Shown: piece after piece, positions 55,369 through 64,000 of the stretch | Layout of the letters: the number at the start of each line of letters is the position of its first letter | Numbering within the stretch: position 1 is the first letter of the stretch | Origin: Ignavibacteriales bacterium | Lineage (GTDB): Bacteria; Bacteroidota; Ignavibacteria; UBA10030 | Reading direction: 5' to 3' | Length of the DNA stretch: 64,000 bases | Assembly: GCA_026390595.1 (NCBI GenBank) | Contig: JAPLFQ010000023.1 | Span: forward strand, 212,826 to 276,825 | Made by a program: the position numbers and the translations under genes | The notes under the pieces: generated by a model | What the model saw: only the letters and a program-made list of their open reading frames with translations | Told to the model about the DNA's origin: nothing | Database searches by the model: none

Positions 55369-57024
55369 TTATGCCTTCTTCTCCAGCGCGCTGGAATTCT
55401 CGGGTGTTTCCACGAATCCTTCCGATTCTTTCAACACCGAAGTATATTCATGCTCAAAAAAGCGTATGCTCGAGAGCACCGGATTTGGCGCCCCCTGTCC
55501 GAGCCCGCACAGGCTCGTTTCTTTCACCATCGCGCACAGCTCCTTCAGCAGCTCAAAATCTTCGTACGTCGCCTTGCCGCTTACCACTTTTTCCAGCAGA
55601 CCATGGATGTGTTTTGTGCCGACGCGGCATGGGATGCATTTGCCGCACGATTCATCCATCGAGAATTCCATGAAGTACTTCGCAACATCCACCATGCTCG
55701 CGGTGTTGTCCATGACGATCATACCGCCGCTTCCCATGAAGGAACCGACTGACGGGAGCGATTCATAATCGACTGGAAGATCAAGGTGTTCTTTCGTGAC
55801 ATATCCGCCCGAAGGGCCGCCGATCTGTGCTGCCTTGAACTCTGTTCCTTCCGGCGTGCCGCCGCCGATGTCAAAGATCACCTTGCGAAGAGGGACGCCC
55901 ATGGGCACTTCAATCAACCCGGTGTTGCGGACATTTCCTGCGAGTGCAAAGACTTTCGTCCCCGCGCTTTTCGGCGTTCCAATTCCCGAAAACCACGCGC
56001 TCCCTTTGTTGATGATCGGTGCGACATTGGCGAACGTTTCGACGTTATTGATGAGGGTGGGCATGTCCCACAGCCCCTTTTCGCTCGGATACGGCGGGCG
56101 CGGTTTGGGTCTGCCGCGACGCCCCATGACGGAGCGCATGAGCGCGGTCTCTTCGCCGCACACAAAGGCGCCGGCCCCGATCCGAAGATCGATGCGGAAG
56201 TTGAACTGCGACTCGAGAATTCTGTTTCCCAGAAGCCCGATTCGTTCCGCCTGCTTGATTGCGAGTTTCAGTCGATCAATGGCCAGCGGATATTCTGCGC
56301 GGACATAGATGAATCCCTGTCCTGCCCCGACTGCGTAGCCGGCAATTGCCATCCCTTCAAGGATCCGATGCGGATCCCCTTCCAGGACGCTGCGATCCAT
56401 GAACGCTCCGGGATCACCTTCGTCGGCGTTGCACACGACGTACTTCTGCTCCCCCTTGTTCTTGCGGACAAGCGACCACTTCAGCCCCGTGAGGTATCCG
56501 GCGCCGCCCCGCCCGCGCAATCCGCTTTTGCGAATTTCCTCGACGACTTCATCAGGTGAAAGCTCGGAAAGCGCTTTCGCCAGGGCCTCGTATCCGCCGT
56601 TGGCGACATACTCGTCAATGCTCTCTGCGTTGATACGCCCCATGTTTTCGAGCACGATCTTGAATTGCGAAGCGAAAAACGGCGAGGAGAGATCGAGCAT
56701 ATGTTCTTTGACGGGCCGTCCCCCGGCGATGTGCTCATCCACGATGCGGCGTGCAATGTCGGCAGTGACGCGCTGGTACAGAATATTGTCTGTCTGCACA
56801 TAGATCAGCGGGCCTTCGCCGCACAGCCCCAGACAGCCCGTTCCGAGCACTTCGCATGTTTTCGTCAGTCCTTTTTCCTGGAGCGCACTCTTCAGGGATT
56901 CGCGTGCCGCGTCGCAACCGCTTGACACGCAGCCTGCGGACGCGCAGTACAATATCCGGTGGGTAAACTGGGCTTGACGCTCCCGTTCCTTTTCCGCGAG
57001 TTCGCGGAGATCTTCGACTGTCAT
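55369..57024 (-). CDS. hoxF: NAD-binding FMN subunit of bidirectional hydrogenase
   Basis: A 551-residue NuoF-like flavoprotein that exchanges electrons with NAD(H). The first ~100 residues are a thioredoxin-like [2Fe-2S] domain (CASAGC…GC and [12 protein letters not shown]). Then comes the NADH/FMN domain ([13 protein letters not shown] and [13 protein letters not shown]), the SLBB-like part, and a C-terminal [4Fe-4S] site ([10 protein letters not shown] with a distal Cys in SLCGLGQG). ATG 57024 overlaps the hoxE stop by 4 nt and has GGAGG 8 nt upstream; a longer frame to 57054 is unlikely. Complex I NuoF is excluded because the operon continues into hydrogenase genes. Confidence 0.93.
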   Translation of the reverse strand: MTVEDLRELAEKERERQAQFTHRILYCASAGCVSSGCDAARESLKSALQEKGLTKTCEVLGTGCLGLCGEGPLIYVQTDNILYQRVTADIARRIVDEHIAGGRPVKEHMLDLSSPFFASQFKIVLENMGRINAESIDEYVANGGYEALAKALSELSPDEVVEEIRKSGLRGRGGAGYLTGLKWSLVRKNKGEQKYVVCNADEGDPGAFMDRSVLEGDPHRILEGMAIAGYAVGAGQGFIYVRAEYPLAIDRLKLAIKQAERIGLLGNRILESQFNFRIDLRIGAGAFVCGEETALMRSVMGRRGRPKPRPPYPSEKGLWDMPTLINNVETFANVAPIINKGSAWFSGIGTPKSAGTKVFALAGNVRNTGLIEVPMGVPLRKVIFDIGGGTPEGTEFKAAQIGGPSGGYVTKEHLDLPVDYESLPSVGSFMGSGGMIVMDNTASMVDVAKYFMEFSMDESCGKCIPCRVGTKHIHGLLEKVVSGKATYEDFELLKELCAMVKETSLCGLGQGAPNPVLSSIRFFEHEYTSVLKESEGFVETPENSSALEKKA

Positions 57025-57542
57025 GCTGCAACCTCCGCAGGCTCTTCCTGCCATCGTTTGACACGTTTCATGGATTCATCGACAGAAAGTTTTCCCGCCA
57101 CTGCATCGTCGAGCACTGCGACCGGAGCCAGGCCGCATGATCCTACGCACCGCGCCGAGATGAGCGATATCTTTCCGTCTTTGGTCGTCTCGCCGAATTT
57201 GCAGCTGCATTGATGCTCCACAGCCTTCTGAATGTCCGCCGCTCCCTTCACATAGCACGCCGTGCCTGTGCAAAGAACAAACGTGTGCTTGCCCTGGGGC
57301 TTGAGGCGGAAGAAATGGTAGAAGGTGGCAACGCCGTGTACTCGGCTGAGAGGTAATTTGAGCTTGTGGGCAATGTACACGAGCAGATCGTCTTCGAGAT
57401 AGCCGAAGATCCCCTGCGCGACGTGCAGAATCTCGATCAGCGCATCACCGCTCGCCTGATGCTTCGTGATTGCCCGGTCCAGCAGCTTGAAGCGGTTATC
57501 GCCGCTCGGATGCGTTGATGGTTTCTTTGCTTCGGTAGGCAT
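57021..57542 (-). CDS. hoxE: [2Fe-2S] subunit of bidirectional hydrogenase (NuoE-like)
   Basis: A 173-residue thioredoxin-like ferredoxin subunit. The cluster ligands are seen as C-x4-C in [11 protein letters not shown] and C-x3-C in [12 protein letters not shown]. The N-terminal helical part ([18 protein letters not shown] and [10 protein letters not shown]) matches NuoE/HoxE. It is the first gene of the hydrogenase operon, which continues hoxF-U-Y-H-W. The start at ATG 57542 is not preceded by a clear Shine-Dalgarno, and I find no convincing promoter in the 585 bp upstream. Confidence 0.92.
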   Translation of the reverse strand: MPTEAKKPSTHPSGDNRFKLLDRAITKHQASGDALIEILHVAQGIFGYLEDDLLVYIAHKLKLPLSRVHGVATFYHFFRLKPQGKHTFVLCTGTACYVKGAADIQKAVEHQCSCKFGETTKDGKISLISARCVGSCGLAPVAVLDDAVAGKLSVDESMKRVKRWQEEPAEVAA

Positions 57543-58127
57543 AATAATTGCGTTTTCGTCTTATGGTCGTGATCTACATGAGACATGGTCGGCGACAACA
57601 CAGCCCGGGGGCTGTTGCGGCACGCGTTCGCCGCCCTTCGTGACGAGCGAAGCACTGCGCGCATGACAAACAAAGGCGTGGCAGAAAGCTAAAAAGCTGC
57701 TGCAATGCTCGCACGGTGATGCCAACGGAGGAACTGTGAATCGAGGCTCTTTCGATGCTGACGACAGAAGCAACGTTGCAAAGCAGATTAAAACGAGCAG
57801 AATCTACTTCTGGAACATACTGATGGAGAAATCCAACGACATTCTGTGATCGTGAAAGCTCGCGCCTTGTTCCTCATCACTTCCGTGGAAATCCACGGTG
57901 CTACGGTCCATGATTTCTGGCAATATCAATGCCAATAGATTCTGGCTCAAAATGGCAAGAAAACCGGTAGTCCCTTCCGGCAATTGCGAACCCGAATCCT
58001 CTTCATTTCCAGAATCGTGAATGCAAACAATGATGTTTGTCAGTACGCAACTCAATCCTGACAGAAGAGCGACCGAATGTGACTGGATGTCCTGTGAACC
58101 GTAGGAATGGGCGAAGAAGGGGGAAAA
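57543..58127. other. Gene-poor region between hox operon and metF-type operon
   Basis: These 585 bp lie upstream of hoxE and downstream of the homocysteine methyltransferase/MTHFR gene on the same strand. An 83-codon frame at 57804-58055 opens with TTG directly after AGGA but looks like chance. A short dyad CCGTGG-AAAT-CCACGG is near 57887. The hox promoter must be in the right-hand part; I cannot pinpoint it. Confidence 0.45.
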
Positions 58128-59990
58128 TCAGCGGATGGCTTCGAGAATCTGCGGAACAACCTCATATTTCTTGAACGGCGGCATAAGATATGCGCCTGCA
58201 ACGAGATGACGTGCTTCGAGAAGAAACTCCTTCGTCAACTCAACGCCTGCGGCAGCCGCTTTATCACCTGCGTTTCGGAGTTTTTCTCTGGTGCTTTCAG
58301 GAATGATCATTCCTGGTATTTCATTGTGCAGGAATTCGGCGTGCCGGTGACTTCTGAGCGGAAGCACCCCGAGCATGACCGGCGTCTTCCATTGCTCGAT
58401 CTGTTTGATGAACTGCTCAAGTGTCCTCATTTCATACATCGGCTGCGTAAAAATAATATTCACGCCTGCCTCGATTTTTTTCGATAACCGCCTGATCTCG
58501 CGATCCATGTCATCTGCTTTCGGGTTTGCCGCGCACGCGATCATGAACGAAGTTCTCTGTTCGATGGAATTACCCATCAGATCCTTGCCGGCATTCATCG
58601 CGCTGAGGGCACGAATGAGTCCTACGGAATCCACGTCGAAAACAGACGTCGCATGCGGATAGTCGCCGATGCTTGCAGGATCACCTGTGATACAGAGAAT
58701 GTTGCGCAGTCCTAACGCGTGGGCGCCGAGCAATTCGGATTGCAGGCCGATCATGTTTCTGTCGCGCGTCGTAAGATGGGTCATCGCTTCGATGCCGACT
58801 TCTTTTTGGATCAGGAAGGAGAGCGCAATCGGACTGATGCGTAGCCGGGCGCGCGCACCATCGGTAAGGTTGATTGCGTCGACTCCATGGCGATGGAGGT
58901 AGCGGGCGCCATCGATGACCGAGGACATATCGAGTCCCCGCGGGACATCGAGTTCAGCGGTGACCAGGAATTTCTTTCCGATGTTTCGCTCAAACAACGA
59001 ACGGGTATCCGGCAGCTGTTCGGCAACGGCGGCGTCTCCACCTGGTTTCGGTTTACGTCCGGAAGAAACCACGGCGGTCTCCCGAACGGTGATGTCCGGA
59101 GCCGGGCTGCCTGCGAGCTCATCCAGGGTCTTGCGCATTGCCCTGATGTGGGCAGGCGTCGAGCCGCAGCATGCGCCTATGAGCGTCACTCCTGCCTGTA
59201 CCAGCTCCCGTGCGTACGCCGCGAGGTAATCAGGCGAGGTGTGGTACACAGAGCGTCCATCCTGCAGTGTGGGAATCCCGGCGGCCGGCTGGGCCGAAAG
59301 AATGATGCCATCCTTGTACATCGCCCGGATGATGCTGAACATTCTCTGCGGACCAACGGTACAGTTGGCCCCGATGACGTCGGCACCCCGTTCCAACAAG
59401 TGCTCAACGACCTCGAGCGGAAATGATCCGGCAAGAATCGAACCGTCTTCGGCGAACGCCTTTTGGGCAACAATCGGAATGGTGGTGAGCTCCTTCGCCG
59501 CCGCGATGGCTTCATCGAGCTCATGGAGACTGACAAATGTTTCGAGGAGAAGCAGATCGATCCCTCCTTCGAGAAGGATTTCGATCTGTTCTTTGAACGC
59601 TGAGCGGGCCTGGGAGAGCTTGATTTTTCCAATCGGCTCGAGCAGTTTTCCCGTGGGTCCAACAGAACCGGCAACGTACACATCGTCCCTGGCAGCCCTG
59701 CGCGCAATGTCCACGGCAGCCCGGTTAATTTCTTTTATCCGGTCTTCAAGATGAAACTGAGCAAGCCGGAACCGGTTGGCTGAGAACGTATTCGTCTCGA
59801 TGATCTCCGCGCCGGCATCGATATATTCACGATGGATGCGCTCGACAGTTTTAGGGTTCTTGAGATTCTGAATCTCATGCGGTCGATCGCTGTAGTCATA
59901 CAAATCCAGCAGCGTTCCCATCGCGCCATCGCACAGAATCGGACCCCGTTTCAACCGTTCGCGAAAATCGAGCTTCAAAGCATTCTCCAC
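58128..59990 (-). CDS. Homocysteine S-methyltransferase fused to methylenetetrahydrofolate reductase
   Basis: A 620-residue bifunctional enzyme. Residues about 1-295 are the homocysteine methyltransferase barrel: ILCDGAMGTLL, EIIETNTFSANR and the zinc ligands GANC (about 208) and IGACCGS (about 273). Residues about 335-620 are the FAD-dependent MTHFR barrel (VTAELDVPRG, LCITGDPASIGDYPHAT, FTQPMYE). It should reduce methylene-THF to methyl-THF and methylate homocysteine. The middle and cobalamin domains of MetH are absent, so a split MetH or another methyl donor must be used. It is the last gene of the lysA-asd unit. Confidence 0.9.
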   Translation of the reverse strand: MENALKLDFRERLKRGPILCDGAMGTLLDLYDYSDRPHEIQNLKNPKTVERIHREYIDAGAEIIETNTFSANRFRLAQFHLEDRIKEINRAAVDIARRAARDDVYVAGSVGPTGKLLEPIGKIKLSQARSAFKEQIEILLEGGIDLLLLETFVSLHELDEAIAAAKELTTIPIVAQKAFAEDGSILAGSFPLEVVEHLLERGADVIGANCTVGPQRMFSIIRAMYKDGIILSAQPAAGIPTLQDGRSVYHTSPDYLAAYARELVQAGVTLIGACCGSTPAHIRAMRKTLDELAGSPAPDITVRETAVVSSGRKPKPGGDAAVAEQLPDTRSLFERNIGKKFLVTAELDVPRGLDMSSVIDGARYLHRHGVDAINLTDGARARLRISPIALSFLIQKEVGIEAMTHLTTRDRNMIGLQSELLGAHALGLRNILCITGDPASIGDYPHATSVFDVDSVGLIRALSAMNAGKDLMGNSIEQRTSFMIACAANPKADDMDREIRRLSKKIEAGVNIIFTQPMYEMRTLEQFIKQIEQWKTPVMLGVLPLRSHRHAEFLHNEIPGMIIPESTREKLRNAGDKAAAAGVELTKEFLLEARHLVAGAYLMPPFKKYEVVPQILEAIR

Positions 59991-60007
59991 AACATTGTGT
60001 GTTCTTG

Positions 60008-60364
60008 TCAGCGGGTTTCTGATTGCGGAACTTTGGCGATGACAACTACGCTGTCGAGCCAGGCTCCGGATTTTTCAACAACGAGGAGGCCGCGCACCGA
60101 GTCGCCGACTTCAATTCCCTGCATCCTGGTGGTATCCGGCATGCTAAACGGCATTGTCATAGCCTTCATGTACTGGGGGATCTCTTCGTGTGCGATGACA
60201 ATTCGCTTGCGGGCGGGTTGAAGAGCCATCACGAGGCCCTTGATGTGGTAGGTGCGCGCAGAGCCCGGATCTTTTCCCGCCTGTTTGTGACACCCGGCAG
60301 CGGACATAAGGAAAAACACCAGGGAGAGAACTGCCGTGCGAGTTTTGTTTCGGCGAGCGCTCAT
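60008..60364 (-). CDS. CusF-like copper-binding lipoprotein
   Basis: A 118-residue exported protein. The signal peptide (TAVLSLVFFLMSAAGC) ends in a lipobox Cys. The mature part is a small beta barrel of the CusF type: YHIKGLVMALQPARKRIVIAHEEIPQYMKAMTMPF, with two or more Met (M-x2-M-x-M in YMKAMTMPF) as Cu ligands. A second related role is in cytochrome oxidase Cu assembly next to Sco1. It starts 6 nt after asd (a GTG two codons earlier is also possible) and is followed 17 nt later by the methyltransferase gene. Why a copper protein sits in an amino-acid operon is unclear. Confidence 0.78.
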   Translation of the reverse strand: MSARRNKTRTAVLSLVFFLMSAAGCHKQAGKDPGSARTYHIKGLVMALQPARKRIVIAHEEIPQYMKAMTMPFSMPDTTRMQGIEVGDSVRGLLVVEKSGAWLDSVVVIAKVPQSETR

Positions 60365-60370
60365 CACCGT

Positions 60371-61363
60371 TCATGTGCCTGCGATGAGAGCTTCCGCAAT
60401 CTGCACTGCGTTCGTCGCAGCTCCTTTGCGTATGTTATCCGAGACGATCCAGAGATTGATGCCGTGGGGAACCGTGTCGTCCAATCGGATCCGGCCGACG
60501 AAGACATCGTCTTTGTCGAACGCCGTCAGCGGCATTGGATAGACATTGTGGGCGGGATCATCCTGCAGGACGACACCCGGAGCATGGTTGAGAACCTCGC
60601 GCACTTCGTCCACAGTGCACGGTTTCGCAAACTCAATGTTAACAGATTCGCTGTGGCCTCCCATCACGGGAACCCGGACCGTCGTCGCCGTGACGGGGAT
60701 GTCGGCTTCCATGATCTTCTTCGTTTCGAGTTTCATCTTCACTTCTTCCTTCGTGTACCCGTCATCGAAGAAGACATCGATATGAGGCAGGCAGTTGTAT
60801 GCGATGGGGTGCGGAAACTTCTTGTCGCGCAGGGGCCGCTGCGCCACCTCGTCTTCGAGCTGTGCAACCGCCCGCTGACCTGCGCCGGTCACCGACTGGT
60901 ACGTCGATACCACCACACGTTTGATCGTGTACCGATCATGCAATGGTTTCAGAACAACGACCATCTGGATGGTCGAGCAGTTCGGATTGGCGATGATCCC
61001 CTTGTGTTTGAATGCCTGATGGCGGTTGACCTCCGGAACGACCAGCGGCACATCTTCATCCATGCGGAACGCGCTGCTGTTGTCGATAACTACTGTTCCC
61101 GCCTTCACGGCATGAGGAGCAAATTCCTTGCTGACGCTTGCACCGGCAGAGAACAGAGCGAAGTGGATGCCTTTGAATTTTTCAGGGGTGAGTGTCTCGA
61201 CTTCAATAGTCCTGCCATTGAACGTCACTTGCTTTCCGGCCGACCGCTCAGACGCCAACGGCAGCAGCCGATTGACAGGAAACTTCCGTTCCTCCAGTAC
61301 ACGCATCATTGTCCTGCCAACGAGCCCGGTCGCCCCGACTACCGCCACATCATATGCTTTCAT
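60371..61363 (-). CDS. asd: Aspartate-semialdehyde dehydrogenase
   Basis: A 330-residue NADPH-dependent enzyme on the path to lysine, methionine and threonine. It has the Rossmann start VAVVGATGLVGRTMM, the nucleophile Cys in NPNCSTIQM, and the active-site segments TGAGQRAV and GGHSESVNIEF. ATG 61363 is preferred because it begins the Rossmann fold and follows GAGAAGG; in-frame GTG/ATG codons reach 61384. It begins about 20 nt after the lysA stop and ends 6 nt before the CusF-like gene. The wider operon places lysine and methionine steps together. Confidence 0.95.
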   Translation of the reverse strand: MKAYDVAVVGATGLVGRTMMRVLEERKFPVNRLLPLASERSAGKQVTFNGRTIEVETLTPEKFKGIHFALFSAGASVSKEFAPHAVKAGTVVIDNSSAFRMDEDVPLVVPEVNRHQAFKHKGIIANPNCSTIQMVVVLKPLHDRYTIKRVVVSTYQSVTGAGQRAVAQLEDEVAQRPLRDKKFPHPIAYNCLPHIDVFFDDGYTKEEVKMKLETKKIMEADIPVTATTVRVPVMGGHSESVNIEFAKPCTVDEVREVLNHAPGVVLQDDPAHNVYPMPLTAFDKDDVFVGRIRLDDTVPHGINLWIVSDNIRKGAATNAVQIAEALIAGT

Positions 61364-61383
61364 CGTCGCCTTCTCTCCCATCA

Positions 61384-62649
61384 CTATAACAATTGTTCGA
61401 TCGTCTGCCGCTCGCGTATGACGCGGACTTTGTCACCGTTGACAAGAACCTCGGCTGGACGCAGCCGGGCGTTGTAGTTGGAGGAAAGTGAAAAACCGTA
61501 TGCCCCTGCGGTCATAACCGCGAGGACATCGTCCCTTTTTGACTTGTTCAGAGACCGGTCGCGCGCAAGAAAATCGCCTGTTTCGCAGATTGGCCCGACA
61601 ACGTCTACCCGCTCGTGCTCATACGTCTGCAGTTTGAGAGGAACAACCTGGTGATAGGCATTGTACAGACTCGGGCGGAGCAAATCGTTCATCCCTGCGT
61701 CTACAACCACGAATTTCTTGAGGCCGTTCTCTTTCGTATAGAGAACTTTGGTCAGGAGCGCTCCGGAATTGGCGACGATCGAGCGACCCGGCTCAAACCA
61801 GAGAGTGCACCCCGTTTCCTGAAGAACAGGCAGCACTCCCTCGATGAAGAGATTCAATGGAGGAACCGGTATCGCGTCCGATTCCTGCGGCAAACCCTCA
61901 CACGCCAGCGCATTCAAATACTGGACGCCAAACCCACCTCCGAAATCAAGGTGACTAATCGGCAATCCCGCTTCGCGCAGCGATCGCACCATCCCGGCAA
62001 GAAATCGGGCGGCCTCGACGAACGGCTCAACTCTCGTGATCTGAGAACCGATATGAGCATGGACCCCAATGACCTCGAGGTTCGGGAGCGTCGCCGCATA
62101 CTGGAAGATGCCGAGCGCTTCTTCAGCTGGAACGCCAAACTTGTTTTGCTTCAAACCGGTCGTGATATACGGATGGCTCTGCGCATCGATGTCGGGATTG
62201 ACCCTCAAGGTCACACGCGCCTTCTTGCCGAGCCGGAGGGCAACCAGCGAGACGATCTGAAGTTCCTGCGCAGACTCCGTATTGATTGAGTAGATGTCGT
62301 TCTTCAGTGCATATTCGATTTCATCGTCCCGCTTACCCACGCCGGCAAAGGTAATCCGCTCCGGCGCAAATCCCGCCATGAGGGCAAAATACAACTCCCC
62401 TGACGAGACAACGTCCGCCCCTGCTCCTTCCTGGGCAAGGAGCTTCAGCAACGCCGGGTTAGCGTTTGCCTTCAACGCATAGCAGACGAGGTGGTCTGTG
62501 CCGGCCAGAGGGGCCTCGAGCGTCCGGAAATTCTGAATGATCTGCTTCCGGCTGTACACGTACAGAGGTGTGCCGAATTCCTCGACGAGCTCCGATAACG
62601 GGACTTCCTCACAGCACAGCTCATGTTCTTCGTAGCGAAATGCGTCCAC
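61384..62649 (-). CDS. lysA: Diaminopimelate decarboxylase
   Basis: A 421-residue PLP enzyme that makes L-lysine from meso-diaminopimelate. It has the PLP lysine in YALKANANPALLK, GADVVSSGEL, the barrel segments VHAHIGSQI and LDFGGGFGVQ, and the partner-subunit site GPICETGDFL with its Cys. Length is normal. It follows the DUF1611 gene by 11 nt and precedes asd by about 20 nt, so it is in the same transcription unit. Other carboxynorspermidine-type decarboxylases are less likely because of the asd neighbour. Confidence 0.95.
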   Translation of the reverse strand: MDAFRYEEHELCCEEVPLSELVEEFGTPLYVYSRKQIIQNFRTLEAPLAGTDHLVCYALKANANPALLKLLAQEGAGADVVSSGELYFALMAGFAPERITFAGVGKRDDEIEYALKNDIYSINTESAQELQIVSLVALRLGKKARVTLRVNPDIDAQSHPYITTGLKQNKFGVPAEEALGIFQYAATLPNLEVIGVHAHIGSQITRVEPFVEAARFLAGMVRSLREAGLPISHLDFGGGFGVQYLNALACEGLPQESDAIPVPPLNLFIEGVLPVLQETGCTLWFEPGRSIVANSGALLTKVLYTKENGLKKFVVVDAGMNDLLRPSLYNAYHQVVPLKLQTYEHERVDVVGPICETGDFLARDRSLNKSKRDDVLAVMTAGAYGFSLSSNYNARLRPAEVLVNGDKVRVIRERQTIEQLL

Positions 62650-62660
62650 AAGACTCCTTC

Positions 62661-63716
62661 TTACGATCGTTTAGGTGGAGAAGAAAAATACTCGATCACA
62701 GCATCCGTCAATTTCTCGGGGCCAAAACGAAACGCATCGACCGCCGGCAGACCCGTCAAGTCAGTGATACGCCCGGCTGCTTCCTGTGATTCCTCGTTTG
62801 TGAGGCCGACAGAGTTGAGCCCAATGGCAACAACCTTGGTTTCATGGAAATACCTTACGACAGTTTCATGAAACGCGATCAACGTGTTCAGATCCGGAAG
62901 CACGAGTCCGTAATCGTCCTTCAAACGGGTCGGCTGATGGCAAAGGATCATCGCATCTGGCATGGTTCCATGAATAAGCCCGAGTGTTACACTCGAATAT
63001 CCGATGTGCGTCAGCGCGCCCTGCCCCTCCACGAGAATATACTCGTATCCTTCCGCAACCGAACGGTCCACTTCCAGCTCGATCGCCCCTGCGATGTAGT
63101 CGCCGATCAGCGAATCGACGGCGACGCCTCTGCCGCGGATCATCATTCCTGTTTGACCCGTCGCTACGAAGTCTGTCCGAAGCCCGCGCCGCACCAGGTC
63201 TTTGTGAACCTCCAGCATCGTCGTCATCTTGCCGATATTGCAGTCTGTTCCGATCGTCAGAATGACCTTCGCCGATCGGGTCCGCCACGATCCTCTTGCG
63301 ACAACCTCTGATTCGGGGAGGATCTTTCTGTAATCTGTCAGACTGACGCCGTGTTCTCCGGCAAGTGTCTTGAATTCAGTGTCGTCGGAAAGAATCGTGT
63401 GCAGCCCGCTCAGAATGTGCAGACCGGCCTTGATCGTATTCCGAATAATGTCCCGCCACGCGTCAGGCAATCGTCCGCCTGACGGTGCAATACCGATGAG
63501 CAAATGCGTTGGATTGAGCCGAAGCCCTTCATCAAGGTTTCGGACAACCGGAATGGGTCCCCCGTATCCGAGCACCTGTTGGGCATTCATGCCGGCCTTC
63601 GTACTGTCAATGACGCCTATGACTTCACCCGGCAAATAGGCAATTGCGCCGTTTGCCGTTTTGGACTTCAGCGGGCTGAAGCGTCCTTCCGCGAGTGCGA
63701 GTATCCGTCGCTGCAT
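62661..63716 (-). CDS. DUF1611/DgcN-family P-loop protein
   Basis: A 351-residue protein. It has an N-terminal Rossmann-like region (GEVIGVIDSTKAGM) and a C-terminal P-loop-like core with GTDCNIGKMTTML in place of a classical Walker A, then FVATGQTGMMIRGRG and a highly conserved-looking VEGQGALTHIGYS. Some DUF1611 proteins (DgcN) are described as D-glutamate N-acetyltransferases; whether this one is cannot be judged, and the usual DgcA partner is not visible. ATG 63716 is chosen, with a GTG start at 63740 as alternative. It is the first gene of the lysA-asd unit. Confidence 0.7.
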   Translation of the reverse strand: MQRRILALAEGRFSPLKSKTANGAIAYLPGEVIGVIDSTKAGMNAQQVLGYGGPIPVVRNLDEGLRLNPTHLLIGIAPSGGRLPDAWRDIIRNTIKAGLHILSGLHTILSDDTEFKTLAGEHGVSLTDYRKILPESEVVARGSWRTRSAKVILTIGTDCNIGKMTTMLEVHKDLVRRGLRTDFVATGQTGMMIRGRGVAVDSLIGDYIAGAIELEVDRSVAEGYEYILVEGQGALTHIGYSSVTLGLIHGTMPDAMILCHQPTRLKDDYGLVLPDLNTLIAFHETVVRYFHETKVVAIGLNSVGLTNEESQEAAGRITDLTGLPAVDAFRFGPEKLTDAVIEYFSSPPKRS

Positions 63717-63874
63717 AAGCAAGAGATTCCGGGTCGACACATGCGCAGATGCTCCAGAGCATCATCCCCACAATTGACCGGAGGGCCGTCCGGCGAACCA
63801 AGATGAGCGTGGAAGTAACATATCTGCGGGTGGCTTACGCAGGTACTTACCAAAAAATGACGAGAAACTCAAGA

Positions 63875-64000
63875 CTATTTGCCTGGCACGGCCTTTGTTG
63901 TGATCTTCTGTGTCACTTTCAGGTTTCGATTCTTCCCATTTTTGATTTTGACCTGCTTCCCAACTATCTTTGCAGGAAGCTTTTCAGTACCGAGCTCAGC
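63875..64000 (-). CDS. C-terminus of an unidentified protein, rest outside window
   Basis: A 41-residue open tail (basic, ending KITTKAVPGK and TAG at 63875) that is open to the window edge. There is no other open frame on this strand of that length here. Lys-rich sequence with little hydrophobicity; I do not recognise it. The ~150-bp gap to the DUF1611 start shows nothing else. Confidence 0.4.
   Translation of the reverse strand, partial: AELGTEKLPAKIVGKQVKIKNGKNRNLKVTQKITTKAVPGK

Noticed and set aside
54631..57542. Respiratory complex I (nuoEFG)
   Set aside because: The NuoG-like protein is only 244 residues and is followed by hydrogenase small and large subunits with Ni-Fe ligands, so this is the hox type.
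57804..58055. 83-codon minus-strand reading frame
   Set aside because: TTG start directly abutting AGGA, no recognisable domain, and positioned in the probable promoter region of hoxE. Chance is the simpler explanation.
60023..61477. A 484-codon plus-strand open frame opposite asd and lysA
   Set aside because: It lies wholly antisense to asd and the end of lysA, which have clear motifs; its translation shows no domain. Such frames arise from the codon bias of the opposite strand. The same holds for the long frames opposite GH38 (15070-16296) and the LptD-like gene (7420-8055).

Overview
The window looks like a chromosomal segment of a free-living, Gram-negative member of the Bacteroidota–Ignavibacteriota/Chlorobiota side of the tree. 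The evidence is protein-level: three large secreted proteins, two of them YCF48-type propellers, end in NPFNP-type type IX secretion sorting domains; there are DUF4249 lipoproteins beside a TonB-dependent receptor; and there are DUF5916, LptD-like and four-helix-bundle (S23-type) proteins. Promoters I can read resemble sigma-70 sites with TATATT-like -10 boxes, and many genes have a Shine-Dalgarno sequence. No rRNA, CRISPR array, classical transposase or phage genes were seen; the only tRNA is tRNA-Leu(UAG).

Layout. 1-2.9 kb: the start of an HpnC-type squalene/hydroxysqualene synthase runs off the left edge, divergent from a secreted TPR protein. 2.97-6.5 kb: tRNA-Leu, then tig-clpP-clpX, a protein-folding and proteolysis unit. 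6.6-10.2 kb: ROK sugar kinase and LptD-like protein. 10.3-18.9 kb: two secreted type IX proteins, a GH38 alpha-mannosidase and a phytanoyl-CoA dioxygenase-like protein. 19-21.5 kb: an unusual coiled-coil response regulator and a secreted metallopeptidase-like protein. 21.6-26.7 kb: a run of aminotransferase, nucleotidyltransferase, CDP-alcohol phosphatidyltransferase and a beta-propeller/phosphoesterase, suggestive of phospholipid head-group synthesis. 26.8-29.3 kb: a UvrD/PcrA-type helicase gene split in two by a 466-bp element that encodes a four-helix-bundle (S23/IVS-type) protein. 29.5-34.7 kb: acetate kinase, then an HMA-AraC regulator, a CopZ-like chaperone and a CopA ATPase, separated by palindromic repeats. 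34.7-43.2 kb: a surface-protein locus (DUF4249, TonB receptor, DUF4249, type IX propeller, carboxypeptidase-regulatory-domain protein) with a decayed propeller remnant at its edge. 43.5-51.7 kb: glycogen phosphorylase, an adenylate cyclase-TPR membrane protein and a DUF5916 protein. 52-57.5 kb: a complete hoxEFUYH-W bidirectional NAD-linked [NiFe] hydrogenase operon. 58.1-63.7 kb: DUF1611 protein, lysA, asd, CusF-like protein and a homocysteine methyltransferase/MTHFR fusion in one transcription unit.

The most interesting signals are: (i) a 13-G homopolymer filling most of the 18-nt spacer between a perfect TTGACA and a TATATT box in front of a type IX-secreted protein, the classic design of a phase-variable promoter; (ii) the S23-type element with 18-bp imperfect terminal inverted repeats that splits the helicase between motifs IV and V, with related terminal sequences at two more places in the window; and (iii) several families of dispersed palindromic intergenic repeats, one lying inside the hydrogenase operon. 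All functional calls are by eye from motifs; no database search was run.
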